A stretch of DNA of 64,000 nt from Desulfitobacterium_A nosdiversum (GTDB taxonomy: Bacteria > Bacillota > Desulfitobacteriia > Desulfitobacteriales > Desulfitobacteriaceae), in contig NZ_CP172056.1 of NCBI RefSeq assembly GCF_049860565.1, positions 2,418,001 to 2,482,000 on the forward strand, read 5' to 3'. The notes beneath the pieces were generated by a model. It did no database searches. It saw only the letters and a program-made list of their open reading frames with translations, and was not told the DNA's origin. Below are positions 1-7,573 of the stretch, piece by piece. Positions within the stretch are counted from its first letter, which is position 1, and every line of letters begins with the position of its first letter. A program made the position numbers and the translations under genes.

Positions 1-3
1 TAA

Positions 4-141
4 ATGACATATAAAACAGGTGAAAAGCCAGGAGTAGGAACATATACCTGTACAAATTGTGGACAACATGTTTATCTTAATGACTCTACTGATACTTTAC
101 CACCATGTCCAAAATGCAGTAATACAGAATTCACGAAGTAG
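4..141 (+). CDS. small zinc-ribbon protein
   Basis: A 45-residue protein read from ATG at base 4 to TAG at 141. It has two CxxC knuckles: CTNC near residues 17-20 and CPKC near residues 35-38. This is the pattern of a rubredoxin-like or zinc-ribbon domain binding one metal ion. Only three bases precede the start codon, so its ribosome binding site is outside the window and an upstream start cannot be excluded. It converges with the next gene and overlaps it by 11 bases. It probably belongs to the first cassette, whose left end is outside the window. Function unknown. Confidence 0.6.
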   Translation: MTYKTGEKPGVGTYTCTNCGQHVYLNDSTDTLPPCPKCSNTEFTK

Positions 142-478
142 AATGTTCCTCAATAAATCTTCTTATTTCTTCGTCTGAATAACCAAACAACTTCCCATAT
201 ATCCAATAATTATTAGTTCTGTTTGGTTTTTCAGGCAAACTTTTTATAATATCAAGCAAATAATCATGCTTGTAGATATAGATTGTTGACCATCCTTCAT
301 AAAGAAACTCACTATAGAATTTGAGTTGGTTATTCCCAACTATTTCTTTTGCTTCTTCTAAATGTCTATCCTGTAGTCCCATTTCTGCAACGGGTTTACA
401 ACCTGTTTTAACCATATAGCAATAAGCATTTAATTCACCGAATATTAGACCAGTGTAATAATTCGCATCTTTTACCAT
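131..478 (-). CDS. hypothetical cassette protein
   Basis: A 115-residue soluble protein that I do not recognise. I chose the ATG at 478 because AAAGGA lies six bases upstream. The open frame continues upstream to 547, but that would start inside the attC site. It has no signal peptide or membrane segment; the C-terminal part is charged (FGYSDEEIRRFIEEH). It runs against the main cassette direction and ends inside the zinc-ribbon gene on the other strand. Reverse genes in cassette arrays usually bring their own promoter. Confidence 0.55.
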   Translation of the reverse strand: MVKDANYYTGLIFGELNAYCYMVKTGCKPVAEMGLQDRHLEEAKEIVGNNQLKFYSEFLYEGWSTIYIYKHDYLLDIIKSLPEKPNRTNNYWIYGKLFGYSDEEIRRFIEEHSTS

Positions 479-538
479 ACGTTCCTTTCTTACGAAGTAC
501 CCATCATGTGTATGTATTCCTCCGAAGATGGACACTTC

Positions 539-612
539 GGATAACAAAGTATTGCCAAAACTAGCATAGATGAATGCGGTTAGGACGCTTCGGCAATACT
601 CGGACGTTATCT
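539..612 (+). repeat. attC-like site 1
   Basis: R'' is GGATAAC (539-545) and R' is GTTATCT (606-612). The inner arms ATTGCC and GGCAAT pair. The centre ATGAATGCGGTTAGGACG is shared with most other sites. The next cassette starts at R'. Confidence 0.88.
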
Positions 613-671
613 GAAAGTGCTAAGTCTTAATGTTTTTGTATGCGAGTTTGTGAGATGAGAGGGATTTTTCT

Positions 672-1670
672 ATGGAAGTTTTAGTGCCAATTGAAAATTT
701 TGTAATTGAGAAGAAGTTTGAATTAGGGGGGATTAGCTTTTTCCCCGCAAATAAATTTGACTTTTCTAAAATGAAAGCAGAACAATCATTACTGGAAGAT
801 TTTTATTCCGAAGGAACTATAAACTGTTTATCTCTTCGAGACGCTCAGAGCATGGCGTCGGGAGTTACCATTGAAGATATTTTGAACGTAACATTAGCAA
901 AGATTTGGTTGGAGTGGCCGGATAATGGATACTCTGAAAACTCAAGAGAAGATGATGAGATACTAATACTTAAGGCTTGTGAAAAAGTAGATAGAGTAAT
1001 GGATTTTATAAGGGTAATGTTTTGCAGGATGGATCTTACGGTGATGAATCCTGGTCTGGCGGGACTTTTGCATAATGGGTTTAGTGTAGTTGTACTAACG
1101 GCTCCTCAAGATAATTCGTATTATCGAATAGCAGCCTCAAGATTCTATGGATTATCTATGGTAAATGGTTTAGGTTTAGAATTAGATTCAGACCAGATAG
1201 AGGATTTATGCAATGAAACGGATTTTTCTATAATATTTAATTGTTCAGGGGACTATTCTTCGGAATTATGTAAGACCGCACTAAGGCGATTAAGTGAAGC
1301 AATGTACATTCCAAACATAGATTCAAAGTTTATTTATTTAATGACAACATTAGAAACTGTTGCATCACCAGATTATATGGGCTTTAAAAAAGTTAAATCA
1401 AGAATCCTCCCCTTTATTGCAAACTCAAAAAAGGAATATTTTACTTTGGCAGATGAGCTACAGTCTTTTTCGGAGGATATAAGAACTGAAATTGTTCACA
1501 ATGGTAAAAGCCTAACAGATATAAGAAATAATGAGTATAAGAAGATATTATTACGACTTCAATCATATGTCACCAATTTTGTACTTGGTGTACAAAGAAG
1601 CAATTGCAGTACAAATGAAGATATAGAGGCCTTCCGTATAGCAAAATTAAGGCAACTTGGAATCAATTAG
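672..1670 (+). CDS. HEPN-like domain protein (cassette gene)
   Basis: A 332-residue protein with no signal peptide. Near residues 270-277 it carries DIRTEIVHNGKSL, which has the R-x4-H arrangement typical of HEPN-fold RNases and ApeA-like HEPN domains. The preceding 60 residues look helical and would complete the fold. The N-terminal 200 residues are unrecognised. The start ATG has GAGAGGG about eight bases upstream. It is the only gene of its cassette (606 to about 1705). HEPN proteins often act as toxins or antiphage effectors. The domain call rests on one short motif, so it is tentative. Confidence 0.6.
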   Translation: MEVLVPIENFVIEKKFELGGISFFPANKFDFSKMKAEQSLLEDFYSEGTINCLSLRDAQSMASGVTIEDILNVTLAKIWLEWPDNGYSENSREDDEILILKACEKVDRVMDFIRVMFCRMDLTVMNPGLAGLLHNGFSVVVLTAPQDNSYYRIAASRFYGLSMVNGLGLELDSDQIEDLCNETDFSIIFNCSGDYSSELCKTALRRLSEAMYIPNIDSKFIYLMTTLETVASPDYMGFKKVKSRILPFIANSKKEYFTLADELQSFSEDIRTEIVHNGKSLTDIRNNEYKKILLRLQSYVTNFVLGVQRSNCSTNEDIEAFRIAKLRQLGIN

Positions 1671-1840
1671 CTCTGGATAGGTCTCAACCGCACCTTCAGA
1701 TAAACCAGCTAATTGATGTCAAGTAAAAGTTTTTAACGTTTAATTGACAAGAAACGAAGACATAGCAAAGCTGGCCTACATGTTGTAAGCTTGAAAAAGA
1801 GTATGTAAATAAAAGGTATTTCTAAGTCTATACAGAATTC

Positions 1841-3055
1841 TTATTTTGAGGTTGAAAAAGGCTGCTGTGAAGATAAAATCCCGTAGATCATCCTTAGCAT
1901 TTTGTTAGTTGTGGCTATAATAGCAACTTTACCCGCTTTACCTTCGTCTATTTTTCGAAGGTAAAAGTCACTGAGAGTAGGGTTTAAGGGGCCGCCAACC
2001 CTGTTACTGATTCCAGCCACAGTAGCTTGATAAATGGCCTTTCTTAGAAAGGGTGAACCTCGCTTAGATATCTTGTTATGACTTGATTTAAACTTTCCCG
2101 ATTCAAAGACAGAGGGATCAACGCCAGCAAAAGCGACCCACTGTTTTGCGCTCGGGAATCTCTTAATATCACCAATCTCAGCAAGAATGGTGGTGGCTGT
2201 AGCCTCTCCAACGCCAGGGATTGAACGGAGAAGAGGGTAATCAGGGGAAAAGTTTGCCCAATAGACCATTTGAGCCCGTATGTCAGTCAGAATGTTTTGT
2301 TGGGATAAGAGGAGTTCTATGTACATCCTTAAAACCCGTATGTTTGACTGTTGGGCGCGGTTATAAGGCAAACTTTCCTTGGCAGCCAAGATAAGTTCAT
2401 CTGTTTTAAGTTCATTCCACCTTTGAGATTTCTTCGCTGGCTTAAGACACTCCATAATCTGGTCTCGGGTAGCCGATAGAATAGCTGCTGGTGAAGGAAA
2501 AGAAGAAAGAACACGTAAAGCAGTAGGGCTGCATAAGTGAGAAAACACTGACTCAAACTTCGGAAACAGAAGATCTAAAACAGATCGTAACCGAAGCTGA
2601 GTTTCAGTATATAACGTATTAAAACCATCATATTGCCGACAGAGGTTCTGTAATTCCAGGATATGATCCTCAACAGGTTTGGCTACAGTAAATTCATTTA
2701 AATAATAAACCTGAGCAATCCGATTCGCATCAATGGGATCAGTCTTAATTTTGCGGACGGATTTCTTTTTTTCAGCATGAGTTTGGAGAGGATTAAGAAC
2801 AACAACCTTATAACCCGCATCTTGAAAGTAAGCCATAATTGGCTTGGAGTAGTTACCTGTAGCTTCCATAACGACATGAGGACGTTTACCAGTTTCAAAT
2901 TCTAAGGTAATTAACTTCTCGGTTAGCCTAGACATGTCACGAGGAGAATGTAGGAAGGAAAAAGGCTTGGATAGGGGTTCCTGATAACGTTTAAAAATTA
3001 AGGCAACGCTCTTAGACTTAGAAACATCAATACTTAACACAGGAACATCAATCAT
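1841..3055 (-). CDS. IS110-family transposase
   Basis: A 404-residue DEDD/serine transposase. The N-terminal IS110 domain begins MIDVPVLSIDVSKSKS, with the first catalytic Asp of the RuvC-like fold. The C-terminal Transposase_20 domain contains LRSIPGVGEATA and a Ser-rich stretch near SKRGSPFLRKA. I chose the ATG at 3055 because AGAGGAGG lies seven bases upstream; an in-frame ATG at 3127 has no such site. It runs against the cassette direction. Elements of this family use a bridge RNA made from their non-coding end to choose target and donor. An apparently identical copy occurs at 8728-9942. Confidence 0.9.
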   Translation of the reverse strand: MIDVPVLSIDVSKSKSVALIFKRYQEPLSKPFSFLHSPRDMSRLTEKLITLEFETGKRPHVVMEATGNYSKPIMAYFQDAGYKVVVLNPLQTHAEKKKSVRKIKTDPIDANRIAQVYYLNEFTVAKPVEDHILELQNLCRQYDGFNTLYTETQLRLRSVLDLLFPKFESVFSHLCSPTALRVLSSFPSPAAILSATRDQIMECLKPAKKSQRWNELKTDELILAAKESLPYNRAQQSNIRVLRMYIELLLSQQNILTDIRAQMVYWANFSPDYPLLRSIPGVGEATATTILAEIGDIKRFPSAKQWVAFAGVDPSVFESGKFKSSHNKISKRGSPFLRKAIYQATVAGISNRVGGPLNPTLSDFYLRKIDEGKAGKVAIIATTNKMLRMIYGILSSQQPFSTSK

Positions 3056-3300
3056 GAAAAACCTCCTCTTTTGCTGGGTTCCATCTTTAACAACCACCTT
3101 TAGGTTCGCGTTGTGATACGGGCTCAAGGCCCAACCAGCTCAATCAAAGTATTGGTGCCAAAGAGGGCGTGAACAGTTTATACGACGGGATCAAGGTCCC
3201 AACAGAGTGTACGTTCTAAACCCAGTTTTCTTTCAGTATAAAGGAACACAAAAGAAAAAAGTCCATACCCAGATTGAACTGGTTATGAACCTATAATACG
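3056..3300 (-). ncRNA. candidate bridge-RNA region of IS110 copy 1
   Basis: This 245-base non-coding stretch lies upstream of the transposase, where IS110-group elements encode their bridge RNA. It contains stem-loops such as GGGATCAAGGTCCC (3187-3200) and GGGCTCAAGGCCC. Read on the minus strand, 3186-3176 is GTCGTATAAAC, identical to the 11 bases at 17683-17693 that flank an unoccupied attC R'' box. That is what a target-binding guide for this site should look like. The RNA itself is inferred. Confidence 0.5.
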
Positions 3301-3403
3301 AACAGCGTGTTTTCGACACTTTGTCAATATGAATGCGGTTGGGACGCGTCGCAAACACGCGGGACGTTAGACGACATTCGTACTTAGAGAGGAGAATATA
3401 TGT

Positions 3404-3982
3404 ATGAAGCTGGTTTTTTGCGTTGAGTCGGACTGGGAAGGGTCAGCCAGAAAGCAAAGTTCAATTTTGCCCATGCTTGAATGTATCAACGGGGTTTATC
3501 CAGATTTAAAGTATATTTTCAGAACAGCAAATACTAAGGAAGAATTAAAATACTGTCTTGGAAAGTTCAAACAGGTGAATTCTGCTGATAAGGACTTCTG
3601 TGTTTTCATATTTTCTGGTCATGGAACACCTGGAAAAATTAGATTTGGGAAGAAAGGTATTAGCTTGTCAGAGTTGGGCTTGATCGTACAGGAAGTGGAT
3701 GATGAATTATTTAAGAAGCATGTGGTGCATTTTGATTCATGTTCAGTATCTAAGAATTCTGCAGAAGTGCAAGATTTTTTGAGGCAAACCAGAGCAGATT
3801 TGGTCACAGGTTTTTCAAGTGAAGTTGATTTTATTGAATCTCTCGCTTTTGAGATGATTTACCTAGACTATCTAAGGGATGATAAACCCAAAAATGTAGA
3901 AAAAAGACTTCAGAGACTTCAAAAAGATCATAAAGGTTTTTGTGATAGGCTGAAGTTTGAGATAGCCAGTCAACGAGACTAA
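3404..3982 (+). CDS. caspase-like cysteine peptidase-type protein
   Basis: A 192-residue soluble protein. Near residue 72 it has VFIFSGHGTPG and about 38 residues later VVHFDSCSVS. A His in a hydrophobic-strand-SGHG context followed by a strand ending in DSC is the catalytic dyad layout of caspase-fold (clan CD) peptidases. The spacing and length resemble small caspase-like families of unknown function such as DUF6642; that family name is from memory. The start ATG at 3404 is preceded by GAGAGGAGA. It is the single gene of its cassette (3366-4023). Activity is not shown; the dyad is visible. Confidence 0.6.
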   Translation: MKLVFCVESDWEGSARKQSSILPMLECINGVYPDLKYIFRTANTKEELKYCLGKFKQVNSADKDFCVFIFSGHGTPGKIRFGKKGISLSELGLIVQEVDDELFKKHVVHFDSCSVSKNSAEVQDFLRQTRADLVTGFSSEVDFIESLAFEMIYLDYLRDDKPKNVEKRLQRLQKDHKGFCDRLKFEIASQRD

Positions 3983-4016
3983 AAGGTTATTTAGCTAAAT
4001 TTGGAGCACGAACGTC

Positions 4017-4090
4017 GTCTAACACGGGAGTCCCGCAACTTAGAATAGATGAATGAAGTATGACGCTGCGGAACTCCCTGAACGTTAGAC
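4017..4090 (+). repeat. attC-like site 3
   Basis: R'' GTCTAAC (4017-4023), R' GTTAGAC (4084-4090). Inner arms are GAGTCCCGCA and TGCGGAACTC. The cassette it closes begins GTTAGACGAC (3366) and ends GTCGTCTAAC: an exact ten-base complement. Confidence 0.9.
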
Positions 4091-4122
4091 GAAAGTCCTA
4101 GCAAAATAAAAGGAGGTTGCCG

Positions 4123-4746
4123 GTGCATAATTCTTTAGCAAATATATTTGAGGGATTTGCATTTTCTGGAGATATTACTTCTGATGCATTGGGACTTCTT
4201 AATCACCATGGTCGTCAGGACGTAGCCAAACATGTTTTAGCTGTTGCTGAAAAGGCCAGGCGTCTAGCCGGTACATATAATGTCGATCCGGAACTCGCAT
4301 ATTGTGCAGGTTTACTACACGATATCAGTCAGGTCTTGCCACCGCCCAAAATGCTACAAATCTCCCTTGAATTGGGAATGGAACTGGTTCCGGCAGAAAA
4401 ACAGGTGCCATATTTAATTCACGGCAAATTGTCAGCAGTAATTGCAGAAAAGGCCTTCAAAATAAAAAACGACAGCCTGAATCATGCGATTAGCTGCCAT
4501 TCAACACTATGTGCCAACGCAACACCAATTGATAAAGTATTGTACCTTGCTGATAAGATGTCATGGGATCCAGAACACTTCCCGTTTCGACTTGAACTTG
4601 AAAAGGTACTCGAAAAATCTCTCGACGAGGCAGTTGGTTGTTTCTTAACTTGGACATGGAACCAGAAGGATAAATTAGATTCTGTACACCCGTGGCTAAT
4701 AGATGCTTGGAATGAATTTCAAAGAAAAGGATTTTGCAAGACGTAA
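4123..4746 (+). CDS. HD-domain hydrolase, YqeK-like
   Basis: A 207-residue protein of the HD phosphohydrolase superfamily. The metal-binding pattern is visible: HVLAVAEKA (His), then CAGLLHDISQ (the HD pair), then a His in SCHS and a later Asp in LYLADKMSWD. The layout matches YqeK-type nucleotide hydrolases (diadenosine tetraphosphate cleavage), but the substrate cannot be read from the sequence. I chose GTG at 4123 because AAAGGAGG is six bases upstream; TTG at 4117 would sit directly on that site. Sole gene of its cassette. Confidence 0.75.
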   Translation: MHNSLANIFEGFAFSGDITSDALGLLNHHGRQDVAKHVLAVAEKARRLAGTYNVDPELAYCAGLLHDISQVLPPPKMLQISLELGMELVPAEKQVPYLIHGKLSAVIAEKAFKIKNDSLNHAISCHSTLCANATPIDKVLYLADKMSWDPEHFPFRLELEKVLEKSLDEAVGCFLTWTWNQKDKLDSVHPWLIDAWNEFQRKGFCKT

Positions 4747-4757
4747 AACGTACCTTC

Positions 4758-4832
4758 GTCTAACAACACATTCCCGACACTTTGCCAATATGCAAGCGGC
4801 TTGGGATGCGTCGGGAATCCAAAACGTTATCT
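4758..4832 (+). repeat. attC-like site 4
   Basis: R'' GTCTAAC (4758-4764), R' GTTATCT (4826-4832). Arms ATTCCCGAC and GTCGGGAAT pair exactly. Its cassette begins GTTAGACGAA and ends TTCGTCTAAC, an exact ten-base complement. Confidence 0.9.
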
Positions 4833-5163
4833 GTAACCCTAGCTATATTATGGATAGATGCAAGATTTGGTTATTTTGAGAACTAAATAGTTGCTTTTTT
4901 CAAGGACAAAGAAGGTATTTGTCTGTTTCCCACGAATTGGGTATATATACATATAGTTACATAGCCTGAGATTCAATTGTAATAGAATGAATCACAGGCT
5001 TCGGTTTTATCTGGGGATAATGCATGAATCTGTTTGGAAGCTATATGCATGTTTCGGTTGTTAGGGTGAAATGAGCGCTTCGTTTTATTGAGATGTATAT
5101 AAGTTTCGGTCAACTAGACAACAGATGCAAGTATCGGTTTTCATGGTATTTCTGACGGGCTGC
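4833..5163 (+). other. ORF-less cassette with stem-loop
   Basis: The cassette between attC sites 4 and 5 is about 400 bp and has no convincing reading frame. It holds a strong hairpin: 4963-4975 (AGCCTGAGATTCA) pairs with 4988-5000 around a 12-base loop with one mismatch, followed by TCGGTTTT, so it could be a terminator or part of a small RNA. Short motifs like TTCGGTT recur near 5001, 5053, 5104 and 5133. It may carry a non-coding RNA; the function is unknown. Confidence 0.55.
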
Positions 5164-5239
5164 AGATAACACAAGATTCCCGCCACTCGAGGATGATGAA
5201 TGTAATGAAGACCGTTGCGGGAATCCCCGTCCGTTATCT
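5164..5239 (+). repeat. attC-like site 5
   Basis: R'' AGATAAC (5164-5170), R' GTTATCT (5233-5239). Arms ATTCCCGC and GCGGGAAT pair. It closes the ORF-less cassette, which starts GTTATCTGT and ends GCAGATAAC. Confidence 0.88.
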
Positions 5240-5357
5240 GTCATTCGCATTTCGGAGATGGGTAATACTGTTTCAAGAATAAATTTAGTATTTTAAGACA
5301 TAAAGAATTAAATGAATAATGGATGTAGATTAGACTAAATTTTTGGGGGTGCGGGGC

Positions 5358-5921
5358 TTGTTCTACTTCTTAGTTTTTATGGCAGCAACATTTATACCAA
5401 TGTTTATACATTCAGCTGTTGAAGTGATCATCATAAGTTCCACGGTTCTTATACCTTTATTTCTTTTAAAAATTGCTTTTATTCATCATGAAAAGAGTAA
5501 TATGGGCAATCAGTTAATTGAGTTGAAAAATACCTTTTTTGAGGAACACAGCTTACTAATCACCTTAATTCTTGCAATTATTGGTATTGTATTCTTTATT
5601 TTAGTTGGATGGCCATTAAGTGTATTGTGGATTAGGTCGTGGACCCCTTGGCTTTTTGTCATAGCATTATTGGTATTGGATGAATTATATGCGTCCCGTT
5701 ATTTAAAAAAGGGTCTAATGGAAAATGGCATTTGTACCGGTCACCGTTTTATCGAGTGGGGTAAGGTCGAATCTTTTAAATGGGTTAGAAGAAACAAAGA
5801 TCATTCTACTTTGAAAATTGGTATTACAAAGTTTTACTCTTATTGGATAGCATACTTATATGTTGTAGACGAGCAAAAGGAAGAGGTAAATGAATTTTTC
5901 AAAAAGAAGATTAGAGTTTAA
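5358..5921 (+). CDS. membrane protein, DUF5673-like C-terminus
   Basis: About 187 residues. The N-terminal half has four probable membrane helices; the C-terminal 70 residues are cytosolic and contain GICTGHRFIEWGKVESFKW, which recalls the DUF5673 pattern. The start is uncertain: there is no ATG, and TTG at 5358 follows a G-rich stretch (GGGGGTGCGGGG), with GTG or TTG a few codons earlier also possible. Sole gene of its cassette (5233-5945). Function unknown. Confidence 0.55.
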   Translation: MFYFLVFMAATFIPMFIHSAVEVIIISSTVLIPLFLLKIAFIHHEKSNMGNQLIELKNTFFEEHSLLITLILAIIGIVFFILVGWPLSVLWIRSWTPWLFVIALLVLDELYASRYLKKGLMENGICTGHRFIEWGKVESFKWVRRNKDHSTLKIGITKFYSYWIAYLYVVDEQKEEVNEFFKKKIRV

Positions 5922-5938
5922 CGAAGCGTGCGAACGAC

Positions 5939-6066
5939 AGATAACAATACATTCGCGCAAGGGCGCCAGAAGATAAAAATTTCGGGAAGGTTCAGGCGCC
6001 ACATCCCCGCGCCTAAGATAAGAGCTATCTAAGGCGCGGGGACATCGCGAATCAGGGACGTTATCG
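5939..6066 (+). repeat. attC-like site 6, long variant with inner hairpin
   Basis: R'' AGATAAC (5939-5945), R' GTTATCG (6060-6066), 128 bp instead of about 75. Outer arms are ATTCGCG and CGCGAAT. The extra length is a near-perfect hairpin: 6005-6020 pairs with 6026-6041 (16 bp, one mismatch) around a five-base loop. Its cassette begins GTTATCTGTC and ends GACAGATAAC, an exact complement. Confidence 0.82.
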
Positions 6067-6083
6067 GACATATCGTGCAAAGG

Positions 6084-6102
6084 CTGCGCCATCCTTGGCG
6101 CG
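6084..6102 (+). repeat. short GTCC-loop hairpin repeat, copy 1
   Basis: CTGCGCC and GGCGCGG pair around ATCCTT. It is one of six similar hairpins between genes in the array whose stems differ but still pair. This copy is in the leader of the GNAT gene. Confidence 0.5.
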
Positions 6103-6145
6103 GAAGAAGACGGTATCTATATGCGACGTAGGAAGGAGCCTTCGG

Positions 6146-7042
6146 GTGGAATATGCAAAGATCAACGGAAAAGAGTATCAATTTGTAGTTGGATATGGAA
6201 AAAATAATGAACTCAGAAAGGGTTTAAACGATTTAACCAAAAAAATATTTGGATTTGATTTTGAACAGTGGTATCAAGATGGATATTGGAAAAACCAGTA
6301 TATTCCATACTCGTTGATAGATGGAGATAAGACTGTTTCTAACGTATCCGTTAACTTAATGGATTTCAAAGTCTTTGGAGAAGAAAAGCGGTATATTCAA
6401 TTGGGAACCGTAATGACCGACCCCGATTACAGAGAACAAGGTTTGTCGCGTGTATTGTGTGAAAGAGCGATTGCTGATTATCGGGACAAATGCGATTTAA
6501 TATACTTGTTTGCGAATAACTCCGTGCTTGGCTTTTATCCAAAGTTTGGGTTCAAAGAAGTAAAGCAATGCCAATGTGTAAAAAAGGCAGTCGCTATTCA
6601 TACGGATGTTTCTGTTAAGAAATTGACTATGTCTGATTTCAACAATAGAAGCTTTTTAATTGACAAAGTTACGAATGCCATCCCCATCTCTAAGGTTTCA
6701 ATGCGTGCTAACGCAGAGCTGATTATGTTTTACTGCACCTTATTTATGAAAAACAACGTTTACTATTTAGACGATTATGACGCAGTTATAATTGCAGGGT
6801 TTACGGAAGACACGTTGAAAGTAATGGATATCTTTTGCACTAAAGATATTCCATTAGATAGCATACTGAATGCGTTGGCAAACGAGAGTGTTAGCAGAAT
6901 AAATCTTTTCTTTACTCCTCAAGATACTTCTTCCTATGAAACAATACTTTTTGAGGGCGATGAGACCCTGTTTGCAATGCGAAAAGACCTGCTGTTACTC
7001 AAAAGCAATCAATTCATGTTCCCAATATTATCGCATGCATAA
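6146..7042 (+). CDS. GNAT-family N-acetyltransferase
   Basis: A 298-residue protein. Residues 70-130 hold a GNAT core: a beta strand with QLGTVMTDPDYREQGLSRVL (acetyl-CoA loop, degenerate R/Q-x-x-G) and the C-terminal signature FYPKFGFKEV. A second half of about 150 residues has no clear motif, giving a two-domain protein longer than a minimal GNAT. I chose GTG at 6146, seven bases after GGAAGGAG; an upstream TTG would lie inside a hairpin repeat. Sole gene of its cassette. The acetyl acceptor is unknown. Confidence 0.7.
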   Translation: MEYAKINGKEYQFVVGYGKNNELRKGLNDLTKKIFGFDFEQWYQDGYWKNQYIPYSLIDGDKTVSNVSVNLMDFKVFGEEKRYIQLGTVMTDPDYREQGLSRVLCERAIADYRDKCDLIYLFANNSVLGFYPKFGFKEVKQCQCVKKAVAIHTDVSVKKLTMSDFNNRSFLIDKVTNAIPISKVSMRANAELIMFYCTLFMKNNVYYLDDYDAVIIAGFTEDTLKVMDIFCTKDIPLDSILNALANESVSRINLFFTPQDTSSYETILFEGDETLFAMRKDLLLLKSNQFMFPILSHA

Positions 7043-7130
7043 CTTGACGGACATCATGAGAATAAGAAGTAGCATTTATTAGGATTTTGTTCTTTTGACT
7101 AAGTTCTTTAGATTGGTGGCTACCTGAGGG

Positions 7131-7150
7131 CAGCGCCGTCCATGGCGCTG
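7131..7150 (+). repeat. short GTCC-loop hairpin repeat, copy 2
   Basis: CAGCGCC and GGCGCTG pair around GTCCAT, followed by TCTG. It sits after the GNAT gene near the end of the same cassette that carries copy 1 at its start. Confidence 0.55.
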
Positions 7151-7175
7151 TCTGCATCACAGGGCACGATACGTC

Positions 7176-7249
7176 CGATAACACGTGATTCCCGCCACTG
7201 GCAAAGATGAATGTGGTTAGGACGCAGCGGGAATCACTGAATGTTAGCT
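7176..7249 (+). repeat. attC-like site 7
   Basis: R'' CGATAAC (7176-7182), R' GTTAGCT (7243-7249). Arms ATTCCCGC and GCGGGAAT pair exactly. The cassette it closes starts GTTATCGGACATATCGTGC at 6060 and ends with its complement (18 of 19 bases). Confidence 0.92.
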
Positions 7250-7267
7250 GAAATCTGGCTTTCGGAG

Positions 7268-7573
7268 TTATAGCAAGAAGCTATATTGTCTTTTTCCGTG
7301 AAGTATTCTTCTGATTTCTACTACTTCCTCCAGTACTACATAGAAGACAAGGTAGTTATCTATTATTAAAACCCGATAATCTAGATGCATTAACCGTATA
7401 TCCTTCGGGATAGCTCCTAAATAAGGGAAATAAGCAAGTTTAGAAATGGTTTTATCTACTACATCAAGGAAGTTCATAGCAGCTAAAGGATCATCCACCT
7501 GAATATATTCTACGATATTCGTTAAATCATCTTGAGCTACAGGTAAATATTCTATGCGATATTTCTTATTCAT
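7268..7573 (-). CDS. ParE/RelE-family toxin
   Basis: A 101-residue protein with the RelE/ParE-fold layout: YLPVAQDDLTNIVEYIQ at the N-terminus, a middle PYLGAIPKDI, and the typical C-terminal VLIIDNYLVFYVV ... VEIRRILHGKRQY. Members cut mRNA at the ribosome or poison gyrase; YLVFYVV followed by RILHGKR favours the ParE/plasmid-stabilisation branch. It overlaps the upstream antitoxin gene by eight bases on the same strand. Both run against the cassette direction, the usual arrangement for toxin-antitoxin cassettes with their own promoter. Confidence 0.85.
   Translation of the reverse strand: MNKKYRIEYLPVAQDDLTNIVEYIQVDDPLAAMNFLDVVDKTISKLAYFPYLGAIPKDIRLMHLDYRVLIIDNYLVFYVVLEEVVEIRRILHGKRQYSFLL

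Larger units (their letters stand above)
1706..3300 (-). mobile_element. IS110-family insertion sequence, copy 1
   Basis: The block 1700-3305 is repeated, as far as I compared it, without difference at 8587-10192 (1606 bp each, including about six shared target bases at the left edge and about five at the right). I see no clear terminal inverted repeats and no long target duplication, as usual for the IS110/IS1111 group. The element holds one transposase gene, with about 245 non-coding bases upstream of it and about 135 downstream. Both copies sit immediately after the R'' box of an attC-like site. The exact ends are uncertain by about three bases because the element ends and target share AAC. 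Confidence 0.85.
1699..3372 (+). repeat. attC-like site 2, split by IS110 copy 1
   Basis: The R'' half is GATAAAC at 1699-1705; the rest resumes near 3301 and ends in R' GTTAGAC (3366-3372). Removing the IS restores a normal site with arms GTTTTCGAC and GTCGCAAAC. The R'' (CAGATAAAC) is the complement of the start of its own cassette (GTTATCTG at 606), as expected for a real cassette end. Confidence 0.85.
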
